This document shows positions 55,571 through 64,000 of a DNA stretch of 64,000 nucleotides, one piece after another. Origin of the DNA: CBDCTM01 sp965222005 (lineage in GTDB: Bacteria; Bacteroidota; Bacteroidia; Chitinophagales; Saprospiraceae); NCBI GenBank assembly GCA_965222005.1, contig OZ244935.1:1798001-1862000 (forward strand). The letters run 5' to 3'. The translations under genes and the position numbers were made by a program. Position 1 is the stretch's first letter, and the number at the start of each line of letters is the position of its first letter. Below the pieces are notes generated by a model. It was not told the DNA's origin and searched no databases. It worked only from the letters and a program-made list of their open reading frames with translations.

Positions 55571-58500
55571 ATGGTTAATTTTCGCACATTTGTCCTGGTC
55601 TCATTCTGGATGCTCTCCGGCTGCCTTTTTGCTCAATCTCCGGCTACCCTGTGGTTCCACAGCCTTAGCAAAGAACAGAATTTGTCAAACAACCGGGTGA
55701 TGGAGATATTCCAGGATAGTGAAGGCTTTACCTGGATCGCCTCCCTTTCAGGGCTCGACCGATTCGATGGCCACCATTTGAAACACTATAAAAGTATTGA
55801 AGGAGACGCCACTTCCTTAAGAGATAATTTCGTGACAGGCCACTTTTTTGAAGATGGCCGAAAGGATATTTGGTTTTGCACCAATTCGGCCATCCATCAG
55901 TACAGGCGCAGCTACGACAACTTTAGCAGCTACACGCTTTTTGATAAAAACGGACTTGAAATTTCCGATAGCTACGCGGCCGTAGCCCTGGAGCAGGATA
56001 GCATATTTTGGCTCAGAGCCGGAAATCTGGAAATTTTTCGCTTCAACATTCGCACCCCAAAGCAGTGCGGCAGCATTGGACAAACCAGCCTTGAGATTGA
56101 TCTCATCCCCGGCTACGATGAGCATGGCAGGTTGAATTACTTGTTTGCAACAGGTGCTTCTAAAAGCAAAGGGATTGAGGTTCTGGAATTGGAAGGGCAT
56201 ACAAGGCTGCGCAAAAAGTATGTCCGCTTCGCTGGCAAAATTCCGGATGAGCAAGCATTGAATATCCATTCTGTACTATACGAACAGGACAGCCGGATAT
56301 GGTTGGCTACAGCCAGCGGTTTGTACAAATGGAATCTGCTCACCGATGCCCTTACACCCTTTGCAGGCAATACCGCCAATACCCATCAATTGGTCGAAAC
56401 GGGGACAGAGGACTTGATGGTGGTCAAATTTGGTGCAGGATTATTTGCGTTCAATAAACCAAAGGGGGCGTTTACAAAAGTTCAAACCAAGCTACTCAAC
56501 GACCCTTCCTTTGATCTGGGCACTTACCTGCGCACACCCTACCAGGATACTAAAGGCAATATTTGGATGACGTTGGATAGCGAGGGCTTAGTCTATGCCA
56601 ATCCGCAGAAGGCAAAAATGTCAGCCATTCCCAAAGCTGCTCTCTACAACCAGTCCACCAATTATGAATACAGAAGCATCGTACAGGAGCAAGGCGGCGA
56701 TATTTGGTGCAGCACCTTCAACGACGGAATATTTCATCTGACTCCTGAAGGGAAGGTATTGCAACACTATCATCCTAAAAATAAGGCATCCGGCTTTTCG
56801 CTCCACAAAACCATTCATCACGCCTTCATGGATATAGATAATAATTTGTGGATATGTGGGACATACGGCATAGCCGGTTACGACAAAACGAATGACCGTT
56901 TTTTTCAGGTGCTTGATACTTCGGGACAAGAAGTGCCTAATGCATCCTATGTGTATCAACTGCGCAATAAGGATATTTTGGTGAGTACCTTACAAAGTGG
57001 CATTTTCCGGGTGAGCCTGAAAAACGAAAAACCTGAATTAATTCGCCTGGTGGCTGCACAAGACATTACGGATTATTATACTTCTATCTTTGAAGATGAC
57101 TTGGGCAGTATATACATCGGGCACAAGTATATGGATGTTCGGGTATTTAGCTATAATAAAGGTGAGCTCAAACAGTTGACTGACCTGCCTGTCAGCGGTG
57201 CCATCAATGGATTTTATGAAACGGACAGCCTTCTGTGGATCGCTACTTCCAATGGCCTTGAGAAAGTCAACAAAACCAGACTTTCTGACGAACCGTACAA
57301 CTTTAATGAGCAAGATGGCCTGCAAAGTGCCCAGATACAAAGTATGGTGGCTGATGAAGCCGGAACACTATGGCTGGGAACTGCTAATGGCTTGTCGGTA
57401 TTTGATATAACAAGCCGGCAGGCAACCAACTTTTCAATGGCAGATGGCATTCAGTCCCGCCAGTTTTATGAACTGGCTGCTCTATCGCACCAAAATGGGC
57501 AGATTTGGCTGGGTGGAGATAAAGGCATCACCGTCGTTGATCCGGCTGCCATCCAATTGCTACAGCATGCACCGGTCATTCAGCTATCTGATATTAATGT
57601 GAATGATGAAGAATTGGCCGGCCTGGCGGATGCAACCTCTGGAGCGACCAACGTGCAATGTATTGCAGATATTCAATTGCCTTATCAGCAAAATACGCTT
57701 TCATTCCGTTTTGTAGCAATCGATTATAGCGACCCTCAATCTACCTTGCTGGCCTATCAGATGGAAGGCTATGATAAAAACTGGGTTTTTTTGTCAAAGG
57801 GAGAGCCTGGCTTTGCCCGCTATGCCAACCTGCCGCCGGATACCTACCGGTTCAAAATCAGAGCGGCCAATTCGGATGGAGTCTGGTCGGAAAAAAGCAA
57901 AGAAATAGCAATTACCATCACCCCGCCCTGGTATCAGACCTGGTGGGCGCGTGCTTTACTTGCCCTATTACTAGCCCTCACGTTATACACTATTTACAAA
58001 ATCCGGATCAACCAAATTCGCAAAGTAGAAGCATTCAAACGAAAAGAGACGGAATACAAATTGCTGGTAGCTGAATCAAAAACGGCCGTGATGCGCTTGC
58101 AGATGAATCCACACTTCATCTTCAACAGTATGAACTCTATCAGTAGCTACATTCTTCAAAAGGACATTGCCACAGCCAACGATTATCTGAACCGCTTTGC
58201 CAAACTGATGCGCATGATCCTCAAACTTGCTGAAAAGCCATTCCTGGCCATTTCGCAAGAAATCGAACTACTAGAGCAATACCTCCGTACCGAGGCCATG
58301 CGTTTTGAAGATACCATCGCTTACGACATCAGCGTATCAGACAATATCGACCCGGATGAAGTGGTTGTTCCCACTATGATTCTGCAACCCTTTGTGGAGA
58401 ATGCTATCTGGCATGGTTTGGCCAGGAAGGAAGGCGCCAAAAAGATAATCATCCGCTTTGAGTTGCACAGGCATCAATTGCATTGCACCGTTGAAGATAA

Positions 58501-58702
58501 TGGGATCGGTAGAGCTGCATCGACACAACACAACTCAACAAGTCGTTCGCATGAGTCAAAAGCCATCGAAATTACTCAAGGTCGGCTCCGGCTAATTGAA
58601 GAAATGGAAAATGCTGCCACTAAACTTGAGATCATTGACCTCAAAGATGAATCAGGCCAGGCCAGGGGTACACGGGTAGAGATCCGCTTGCCATTGCTTT
58701 AG
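55571..58702 (+). CDS. Propeller-domain sensor kinase of the LytS type
   Basis: A 1043-residue membrane sensor: signal peptide (FVLVSFWMLSGCLFAQ), a large periplasmic region of two-component propeller repeats (about 30-700; IFQDSEGFTWIASLSGLDRFDG, DTKGNIWMTLDSEGL, DEAGTLWLGTANGLSVFD), a Y_Y_Y domain (about 705-785; YKNW-like KNWVFLS, YANLPPDTYRFKIRAAN), one transmembrane helix (about 793-812) and a LytS-type kinase with phospho-acceptor His848 in MNPHFIFNSMNS, N-box MILQPFVENAIWHGL and VEDNGIGR. In this phylum such sensors often respond to extracellular polymers. The LytTR protein at 52200 is its likely partner. Confidence 0.93.
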   Translation: MVNFRTFVLVSFWMLSGCLFAQSPATLWFHSLSKEQNLSNNRVMEIFQDSEGFTWIASLSGLDRFDGHHLKHYKSIEGDATSLRDNFVTGHFFEDGRKDIWFCTNSAIHQYRRSYDNFSSYTLFDKNGLEISDSYAAVALEQDSIFWLRAGNLEIFRFNIRTPKQCGSIGQTSLEIDLIPGYDEHGRLNYLFATGASKSKGIEVLELEGHTRLRKKYVRFAGKIPDEQALNIHSVLYEQDSRIWLATASGLYKWNLLTDALTPFAGNTANTHQLVETGTEDLMVVKFGAGLFAFNKPKGAFTKVQTKLLNDPSFDLGTYLRTPYQDTKGNIWMTLDSEGLVYANPQKAKMSAIPKAALYNQSTNYEYRSIVQEQGGDIWCSTFNDGIFHLTPEGKVLQHYHPKNKASGFSLHKTIHHAFMDIDNNLWICGTYGIAGYDKTNDRFFQVLDTSGQEVPNASYVYQLRNKDILVSTLQSGIFRVSLKNEKPELIRLVAAQDITDYYTSIFEDDLGSIYIGHKYMDVRVFSYNKGELKQLTDLPVSGAINGFYETDSLLWIATSNGLEKVNKTRLSDEPYNFNEQDGLQSAQIQSMVADEAGTLWLGTANGLSVFDITSRQATNFSMADGIQSRQFYELAALSHQNGQIWLGGDKGITVVDPAAIQLLQHAPVIQLSDINVNDEELAGLADATSGATNVQCIADIQLPYQQNTLSFRFVAIDYSDPQSTLLAYQMEGYDKNWVFLSKGEPGFARYANLPPDTYRFKIRAANSDGVWSEKSKEIAITITPPWYQTWWARALLALLLALTLYTIYKIRINQIRKVEAFKRKETEYKLLVAESKTAVMRLQMNPHFIFNSMNSISSYILQKDIATANDYLNRFAKLMRMILKLAEKPFLAISQEIELLEQYLRTEAMRFEDTIAYDISVSDNIDPDEVVVPTMILQPFVENAIWHGLARKEGAKKIIIRFELHRHQLHCTVEDNGIGRAASTQHNSTSRSHESKAIEITQGRLRLIEEMENAATKLEIIDLKDESGQARGTRVEIRLPLL

Positions 58703-58944
58703 CTCGTACATTGAAAGCTGCCATTCAAACATTCAGGCCGGCAATTGGTAAGCTCACACTTGAAAATTGACCCCAATTGCCTTACTTTGGATTGGAATTC
58801 ACAAGTGTCTCACCACACTCCAAATTCTCTCTCTGACGAAACTTTCTGTTACCAATCAGGCTGGCCTTGCCTGGCCAAATCGCTTGCGGTTAATATTTAG
58901 TATTTATGACAATAAAGATGTAACGGTAAGTTTCCCTATGAACG

Positions 58945-58977
58945 CTCCCTCTGGCTTTTACCCCTTGCCAGGGGGAG
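58945..58977. repeat. Hairpin in the 58.7-59.3 kb intergenic region
   Basis: CTCCCTCTGG (58945-58954) pairs with CCAGGGGGAG (58968-58977) with one wobble, around a 13-base loop. No U-run follows on the plus strand, so it is not a simple terminator. Confidence 0.45.
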
Positions 58978-59014
58978 TTACTTAACCTACTGTTCAATCT
59001 TATCAAATAGATAT

Positions 59015-59120
59015 AAGGTATTACAGTTTTAGTAGCAGTGAATTGTAACGCGAGGCACTATCTCTGGATAAACCAAGAAACCAAAAATGCGCTTAAAACT
59101 GCTACAAGCTGTAATACTTT
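59015..59120. repeat. Long interrupted inverted repeat before the subtilisin gene
   Basis: AAGGTATTACAG plus AGTAGCAGT (59015-59039) match the reverse complement of ACTGCTAC and CTGTAATACTTT (59098-59120) with one small internal difference. The arms of about 23-25 bases enclose 58 bases. It could be a structured RNA, a regulator target or the ends of a small mobile element. Confidence 0.5.
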
Positions 59121-59301
59121 GATTTACACTCTGCTTAGAGGTCTGCTCCAAATTATTTCAGAAAATTCATAGGAAGGCTGTTTGTATCTGGCCAGTACAA
59201 TGTTGCTTTCAATGATGAACTTCCTGAATCCCGCGGGCAGGCGGATGGTGAAAAGCCTTGAAAAACAGAGTAGCCGTAACCTTTTTTAAAAAACAATTAC
59301 T

Positions 59302-60672
59302 ATGTCAAAGAAAAGTAATGTTAAGAATTACATCGTTACCTTCGATGATGATTCTATTCCACAAACCAGGGTTGCTGAAATGCTGGGTGTAGCTAAGACC
59401 AAAGTAACTGATGCGGTCACTGCAATGGAAGAAGCCTTTGATTTAGACACTATCGACAACCTGCATTATCAAGAACTGGGCTGTGCTTGCGTAAAGCTGA
59501 CTGCAGATGCAGCTGAAAAACTGCGCAAAAAGAAAGGCGTACTGGAAGTAGTAGAGGATTTTGAAGTTCAGGCAATCGGCGATATTCCTTCTGATGTTCT
59601 CACTGAACCAACAAATGGTACTGAAACATACCAAGATCCGGAACCCGATGCCAATCCTTCATTTGATGTCGAACAAGATGAAGCACTCGCCTGGGAAGAA
59701 GATATCATCGCTCAGGAGTTGGATGAGTTGATTAATGAGACGATGGATACAGAAGGTGCTACTGCAATTGCCCCAAGCAGTCCTCCACTTCCGCAGCCAC
59801 AAGTTCAGCCTGCTGCTCCAAGTATCGCTGCAAAAGACATTATCTTGTGGAATATTCGGAAAGTAAGAGCCCATATTGCCTGGCGTAAAGGGCTTTACGG
59901 TGCAGGAATCAGAGTAGCTGTACTCGATACCGGTATTGCCAGACACAATGACCTCATCATTTATGGCGGCGCATCCTTTGTGCCGGGAACCACCAGTTTT
60001 CACGATGGAAATGGCCACGGCACCCACTGCGCCGGTATAATCGGCGCCCGGATCAACAGGAGAGGTATTGTAGGCGTAGCTCCGCTTTGTCGGCTTTATG
60101 CAGTTAAGGTACTCAAAGATTCCGGTAGAGGTATGTTTAGCTGGATATTAAGTGGAATGGCCTGGGCATTGCGCAGGCGAATGCATGTGGTATCCATGAG
60201 CCTGGGCGCACCAAGAGCACCAATCTATGCGCTGGAGCGGATGGTTTATCTACTTAATCGAGCAGGAATAACTGTGGTTGCAGCAGCAGGGAACAGCGGC
60301 AATAGTCGTCTTTTCCCTTATGTAAATACTCCAGCCAATTGCCCTGGTGTGATAGCAGTAGGAGCGGTAGATTACAAATGTAAAATTGCTCCTTTTTCAT
60401 CAAGAGGCGGCAAATGGAATCCGGTGAGCTTAGTTGCTCCGGGAGTACGGATCATCTCTACCTTTCCCCACAACAGCTATAGATCGCTTAGTGGTACCAG
60501 CATGGCTTGCCCGCATGTGACAGGTGGGGCAGCGCTGGTCAAAAGGCGCTTTCCTACAGCCTCTCCGGCCTGGATCAAATACCGCTTGATGAAAAGTGCT
60601 AAGGATCTGGGAGTACCCGGATACGATAGTACCTACGGAGCTGGTCTTTTAGACTGTTACAGAGCTTTATAG
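59302..60672 (+). CDS. Subtilisin-family (S8) serine protease without signal peptide
   Basis: A 456-residue protease. The catalytic triad is Asp209 (VAVLDTGIARH), His239 (GNGHGTHCAG) and Ser400 (SGTSMACPHV), with oxyanion Asn331 (AAAGNSG). Residues about 8-92 look like an I9-type inhibitor propeptide (NYIVTFDDDSIPQ ... CVKLTADAAEKLRKKKGVLEVVEDFEVQ). An acidic, then proline-rich linker (95-175) joins the two. The start SKKSNVKNY has no hydrophobic core and there is no sorting tail, so it seems cytosolic or exported by an unknown route. A terminator follows. Confidence 0.92.
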   Translation: MSKKSNVKNYIVTFDDDSIPQTRVAEMLGVAKTKVTDAVTAMEEAFDLDTIDNLHYQELGCACVKLTADAAEKLRKKKGVLEVVEDFEVQAIGDIPSDVLTEPTNGTETYQDPEPDANPSFDVEQDEALAWEEDIIAQELDELINETMDTEGATAIAPSSPPLPQPQVQPAAPSIAAKDIILWNIRKVRAHIAWRKGLYGAGIRVAVLDTGIARHNDLIIYGGASFVPGTTSFHDGNGHGTHCAGIIGARINRRGIVGVAPLCRLYAVKVLKDSGRGMFSWILSGMAWALRRRMHVVSMSLGAPRAPIYALERMVYLLNRAGITVVAAAGNSGNSRLFPYVNTPANCPGVIAVGAVDYKCKIAPFSSRGGKWNPVSLVAPGVRIISTFPHNSYRSLSGTSMACPHVTGGAALVKRRFPTASPAWIKYRLMKSAKDLGVPGYDSTYGAGLLDCYRAL

Positions 60673-60713
60673 CACATTGCAATGCAGACTCTCGTCAGAG
60701 GGTAATCTATACC

Positions 60714-60743
60714 GAGCTGGCCTGGTTTCAGGTCAGCTCTTTT
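60714..60743 (+). terminator. Intrinsic terminator after the subtilisin gene
   Basis: GAGCTGGCCT (60714-60723) and AGGTCAGCTC (60730-60739) form a 10-bp stem with one wobble and a 6-base loop, followed by TTTT. It lies 42 bases past the stop and 43 bases before the convergent comM stop. Confidence 0.75.
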
Positions 60744-60786
60744 ATGATAATAAAGCGAACAAAGGGTAAATCTCAAAGTTTAATAA

Positions 60787-62343
60787 TCACTCAGCCCAAC
60801 CTTCCCGATCCAGGCTGCGGAAGTGGATGGCCTGTGCCAGATGCTCGAAGGTAATGCGTTCCGAACCTGCCAAATCAGCCGAAGTACGCGCCACTTTGAG
60901 GATACGGTCATAAGCGCGAGCAGAGAGTTGCAGGCGCTCCATCGATTTTTTGAGCATGGTGGTACTGGCAGCATCGAGCTGGCAAATCTCCCGCACCATA
61001 CGGCTGGGCATCTGCGCATTGCAGTAAATAGTAGGCAATTCTTTAAATCGCTCGGCCTGGATGCTACGCGCCTGTACCACCCGTTCAGCAATTTGCCGGC
61101 TGTTTTCTCCCTGTAGTTCATTATCCGACAATTCATCAAAGCTTACCGGAGTAACTTCGACATGCAGATCAATGCGATCGAGCAGGGGCCCGGAAATTTT
61201 GTTCAAATACCGCTTTACCACACCGGGGCCACAGACACAGTCCTTTTCAGGATGATTGTAAAATCCGCAAGGGCAGGGGTTCATCGAAGCGATGAGCATA
61301 AAACTGGCTGGATAGTCCACCGCTATCTTGGCACGCGAGATTGTTACCTTTCGCTCCTCCATCGGCTGGCGCAATACTTCCAATACGGATCGTTTGAACT
61401 CTGGTAGCTCATCCAAAAAAAGCACCCCGTTGTGTGCCAGCGATATTTCGCCCGGCTGCGGGTGGGAGCCGCCCCCTACCAGCGCTACATCGCTTATAGT
61501 ATGGTGAGGAGAGCGAAAGGGGCGGGAAGCTACCAGGCTGGCATCATGTGGCAGTATTCCGGCTACCGAATGTATCTTGGTCGTTTCCAAAGCTTCGTGC
61601 AAAGAAAGAGGAGGCAGTATGGAGGGCATGCGGCGAGCGAGCATCGTTTTGCCGGCACCCGGCGGGCCGATCAGGATGGCATTGTGGCCCCCGGCAGCAG
61701 CCAGTTCAAGGGCCCGCTTGATATCTTGTTGGCCCTTCACGTCGGCAAAATCAGCAGCATAATTATGCTGCTGGTCAAAAAACTCTTCGCGCGTGTCTAT
61801 CTCCAGGGGGCGAACATTGGCTTCGCCATTGAAGAAGGCAACTGCTTCTTTCAGATTAGTGATACCATACACGTCCAGCTCATTGACAATGGCAGCCTCT
61901 CTGGCATTTTGCTTGGGAACGAGGATACCTTTGAATTGCTCTTTGCGGGCCTGAATGGCCATTGGCAATGCTCCCTTGATCGGGCGCAGGCCTCCGTCTA
62001 GCGACAGCTCTCCCATCAGTAGGTATTGATCGAGCAAATCAGGAGCCATTTGGCCGGTACTGCCAAGCAGACCGAGGGCGATAGGCAAATCGTAGGCAGA
62101 GCCTTCCTTACGAATGTCTGCCGGAGCCAGATTGACCACCAGCTTGAGCCGGGGTAAACGCAGGCCGATATTTTTGATAGCCGATTCAATTCGGTGAAAT
62201 CCTTCCTTCACAGCATTATCCGGCAACCCTACCAGGGCGTAGAAGTTTTTACCTGCTGCCACCGTGCCTCCTGCATTGACTTCCACCGTAATGGTGCGCG
62301 CATCCACACCATGTACTGCACTAGCGAAGGTTTTTACCAGCAT
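60787..62343 (-). CDS. comM: ComM/YifB-family Mg-chelatase-like AAA+ ATPase
   Basis: Hexameric helicase-like ATPase; in naturally competent bacteria ComM drives branch migration during integration of incoming DNA. From ATG 62343 (MLVKTFASAVHGVDA) it has 518 residues; an upstream in-frame start adds 20 non-conserved residues. N-terminal Lon-like S5 domain (about 1-170), Walker A IGPPGAGKTMLARRMPSILPPL, VGGGSHPQPGEISLAHNGVLFLDELPEF (Walker B), the cysteine-bearing MNPCPCGFYNHPEKDCVCGPG loop and C-terminal Mg-chelatase domain. Whether this organism takes up DNA cannot be told here. Confidence 0.94.
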   Translation of the reverse strand: MLVKTFASAVHGVDARTITVEVNAGGTVAAGKNFYALVGLPDNAVKEGFHRIESAIKNIGLRLPRLKLVVNLAPADIRKEGSAYDLPIALGLLGSTGQMAPDLLDQYLLMGELSLDGGLRPIKGALPMAIQARKEQFKGILVPKQNAREAAIVNELDVYGITNLKEAVAFFNGEANVRPLEIDTREEFFDQQHNYAADFADVKGQQDIKRALELAAAGGHNAILIGPPGAGKTMLARRMPSILPPLSLHEALETTKIHSVAGILPHDASLVASRPFRSPHHTISDVALVGGGSHPQPGEISLAHNGVLFLDELPEFKRSVLEVLRQPMEERKVTISRAKIAVDYPASFMLIASMNPCPCGFYNHPEKDCVCGPGVVKRYLNKISGPLLDRIDLHVEVTPVSFDELSDNELQGENSRQIAERVVQARSIQAERFKELPTIYCNAQMPSRMVREICQLDAASTTMLKKSMERLQLSARAYDRILKVARTSADLAGSERITFEHLAQAIHFRSLDREGWAE

Positions 62344-62399
62344 GAATGAAATTTTGATGGGTGAAAAGTATGTTTGCTTAGCGTATTCCTGGGCTTGCC

Positions 62400-62425
62400 C
62401 CAAAGCTCAATGCCTTGAGCTTTGG
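62400..62425. repeat. Strong hairpin between comM and the SH3-domain gene
   Basis: CCAAAGCTCAA (62400-62410) and TTGAGCTTTGG (62415-62425) form a perfect 11-bp stem with a 4-base loop, 57 bases upstream of the comM start. There is no U-run on either side, so an operator or 5' leader structure of comM is more likely than a terminator. Confidence 0.5.
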
Positions 62426-62612
62426 TCAATTGCCCCCGGCAAATTAAAAATTTGGAGCTGATTCTAATAAATTAAGCCCTGTTTTTCGTTTTTCAGGCAA
62501 TCTTGGTGCCTTTGCAGGTCGAATCTTTTCTATAGCCATGACGTAGGTTAAATATTATTTAAAGTAATTTGCAGGAAATATTGACGGCTCGAAAGTTGTT
62601 GTTTTAAATGAA

Positions 62613-63899
62613 ATGAGAGGAATATTTGTCATATTAATAACATTTATCTGTTGTCAGGCTGCCTGGCCCTCCGATCTGGTACTCAAAAAGCGAGTGGCTA
62701 CTTCCCTGAATACCATTACGCTTCATCGCGACTCTAATTTTACCAAAGCCACCAATATCGCTTTTAGAGAAGGTACGCTCTTCGAAATTATCAGTGAATC
62801 GAAGCTGGAGCATGAAGATGCTGCACAGAATCAGAAATTTAAGTGGTTTGAAGTACGCACTGAAAAAGGGAAGCATGGCTGGGTCTTCGGCGATGGCCTG
62901 GCGGTGATCCTGCCTGAGCAGTTTGTAGATGAAGGGCTCCGCCATTTTCACAAAAAGCGCTGCAAATTTAGCAATGGCTTTGAGCGGTCCATCTCCTGGC
63001 TGGCCTCCGTAGATGGCCGGGACAATTTTCACGAGCAGGATTTCATGAACCCTTTGTACCGGGAACTTTACCTGGTCGTCACCAACGATCGGGGCCGCTC
63101 AGTGCACATACAATATGCCGGACTCAGTGCCCGCGGCGAAATGTCCCTGAAGCAATTGGTACTGCAAGATGTTACAGGCGACAAAGTCCCTGAAGTGATT
63201 TTGTTGACTGCCAATCAGCCGGAAGGTAGTGTGGTGATGAGTCAGGAACTGGCTGTTTTTTCCTTTCAGGCTGGCACCCTCCGCCAGGTAATTGAAGAAG
63301 AGCTTACACTGAAATACAGCCCCCATCAGCCCGCTCCTTCTTTGTATAAATTTGTAGAGCTGGAAGAAAAAACGGTACGTATTGCCTATGTCGATTACAT
63401 ATCCTGTGCCGAATACAAACTGCCCTACAAAACGGATAGCCGGCCGGGTGCCAATGAACGATGCCTGGAATATGTAACCTACACTTTTTTGTGGAATTCA
63501 CGGCTCAACGAGTTTGAGCAATTCTATCAGCCCAGCCGCTCCGCCCTCCAGGCGGTAGTGTTACAGCAAAGTATGCTCAAAAACATCCCTTCAAAAAGGG
63601 CAATGAACATTGGCCGTGTTGGTCGCAACGAAAGCCTGAAAGTGCTTAAGCATAGCGAGCAATTTGTAAAGGAAAACGGACGGAAAAAGGTGCAGTTGTA
63701 TTTGTATGTTGAGCGACACAATGGCCGCACCGGCTATATACCTGCTGCTCAGCTGCGGTTTGTCAATTGCGAATCTGCCGATTTGTTGAATGCCTACTAT
63801 CAAAATCCACCCCTTTCCAAAAGTGCTTGGAAGACCGATCAGCCATTTTTGAAAATACTGCCTAAAGAAAGCGCCTCTACAGCTGTTTCGGGGCAATAA
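62613..63899 (+). CDS. Exported protein with SH3-like domains
   Basis: A 428-residue protein with a signal peptide (IFVILITFICCQAAWPS). Residues about 25-100 look like a bacterial SH3 domain (TSLNTITLHRDSNFTKATNIAFREGTLFEII ... KWFEVRTEKGKHGWVFGDGL); a second SH3-like unit lies near 335-400 (NIGRVGRNESLKVLKHSEQFV ... LYLYVERHNGRTGYIPAAQL). The middle has an FG-GAP-like segment (LVLQDVTGDKVPEVILLTA). It may bind the cell wall or surface polymers. No catalytic motif is seen. It is convergent with the last gene, 3 bases away. Confidence 0.8.
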   Translation: MRGIFVILITFICCQAAWPSDLVLKKRVATSLNTITLHRDSNFTKATNIAFREGTLFEIISESKLEHEDAAQNQKFKWFEVRTEKGKHGWVFGDGLAVILPEQFVDEGLRHFHKKRCKFSNGFERSISWLASVDGRDNFHEQDFMNPLYRELYLVVTNDRGRSVHIQYAGLSARGEMSLKQLVLQDVTGDKVPEVILLTANQPEGSVVMSQELAVFSFQAGTLRQVIEEELTLKYSPHQPAPSLYKFVELEEKTVRIAYVDYISCAEYKLPYKTDSRPGANERCLEYVTYTFLWNSRLNEFEQFYQPSRSALQAVVLQQSMLKNIPSKRAMNIGRVGRNESLKVLKHSEQFVKENGRKKVQLYLYVERHNGRTGYIPAAQLRFVNCESADLLNAYYQNPPLSKSAWKTDQPFLKILPKESASTAVSGQ

Positions 63900-63902
63900 G
63901 GA

Positions 63903-64000
63903 CTATTCCACCGTTTTTCTAGCCGCCTTCATGGGGATACTGATACACTGCTTTTCCATATAGGCAAGCATGCGTTCCAGCAAATCGCGGGAAGGCTTAT
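63903..64000 (-). CDS. 3' end of a gene cut by the right window edge
   Basis: The minus-strand frame open from base 64000 ends at TAG 63905-63903 and encodes a C-terminal peptide with PSRDLLERMLAYMEKQ and MKAARKTVE. Composition is protein-like and the 3-base convergent spacing is typical of this genome. About 32 codons are too few to name a family. Confidence 0.5.
   Translation of the reverse strand, partial: KPSRDLLERMLAYMEKQCISIPMKAARKTVE

Larger units (their letters stand above)
58703..59301. other. 600-base noncoding region before the subtilisin gene
   Basis: No gene is supported here. It contains two inverted repeats listed separately (58945-58977 and 59015-59120). A near -7 text, TTACTTTGG, occurs around 58783. 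The last 100 bases before the protease ATG include GGATGGTGAAAAGCC and an A/T-rich leader ending AAAAAACAATTACT. Confidence 0.5.

Noticed and set aside
58767..58985. 72-codon frame in the 58.7-59.3 kb gap
   Set aside because: Begins at TTG, crosses a hairpin, and has no protein-like pattern.
1..64000. CRISPR arrays, rRNA, tRNA, prophage or insertion sequences with transposase
   Set aside because: No repeat-spacer series, no conserved RNA gene text and no transposase or phage gene was found on reading both strands; small RNA genes could still be missed by eye.

Overview
The window looks like the chromosome of a Bacteroidota bacterium, probably of the Saprospira/Lewinella side of the phylum. 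The evidence is a complete SprA (the type IX secretion, T9SS, outer-membrane translocon), a secreted protease with a T9SS type A sorting tail, a MurF-alanine racemase fusion, an RprX/RprY-like two-component pair, a LytTR regulator with a propeller-type sensor kinase, and TAnnTTTG-like -7 boxes 20-40 bases before several starts in place of Shine-Dalgarno-led genes. No rRNA, tRNA, CRISPR array, integrase or transposase was found. The species assignment is an inference.

Layout. 1-7.2 kb: the 5' part of a secreted repeat protein (runs off the left edge), nadE, dnaX, a Crp/Fnr regulator, pyrD. 7.4-17.2 kb: a possible 52-residue membrane protein and a Skp/OmpH chaperone face a minus-strand run in the order purD, murF-alr, a parvulin-type PPIase, a coupled lipoprotein and SurA, so chaperones for envelope proteins sit together. 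ruvA follows. 17.5-25.1 kb: sprA. 25.3-31.1 kb: histidine kinase, OmpR-type regulator, and a convergent icmF (fused B12-dependent acyl-CoA mutase).

31.5-41.4 kb is the most accessory part. It holds a T9SS-type metzincin protease whose signal peptide is frameshifted by a pentanucleotide repeat, two tandem paralogous lipoproteins, and a UvrD-like helicase fused to a Fe-S PD-(D/E)XK nuclease that is bracketed by two related near-palindromic elements and a 15-base direct repeat. Small envelope proteins and recO follow. 41.5-51.6 kb: class A penicillin-binding protein, class III aminotransferase, TPR lipoprotein, two tandem thioredoxin-fold proteins, acyltransferase, lipoprotein, exonuclease III, and a small periplasmic protein.

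52.2-58.7 kb is the best candidate for an undescribed system. A LytTR response regulator and a 1043-residue propeller sensor kinase enclose an unknown 116-residue protein and a DyP-type peroxidase with an unusual N-terminal coiled coil; nested palindromes lie just before the inner genes. 58.7-64 kb: a 600-base noncoding stretch with strong inverted repeats, a subtilisin without signal peptide, comM, an SH3-domain exported protein, and the tail of one more gene at the right edge.
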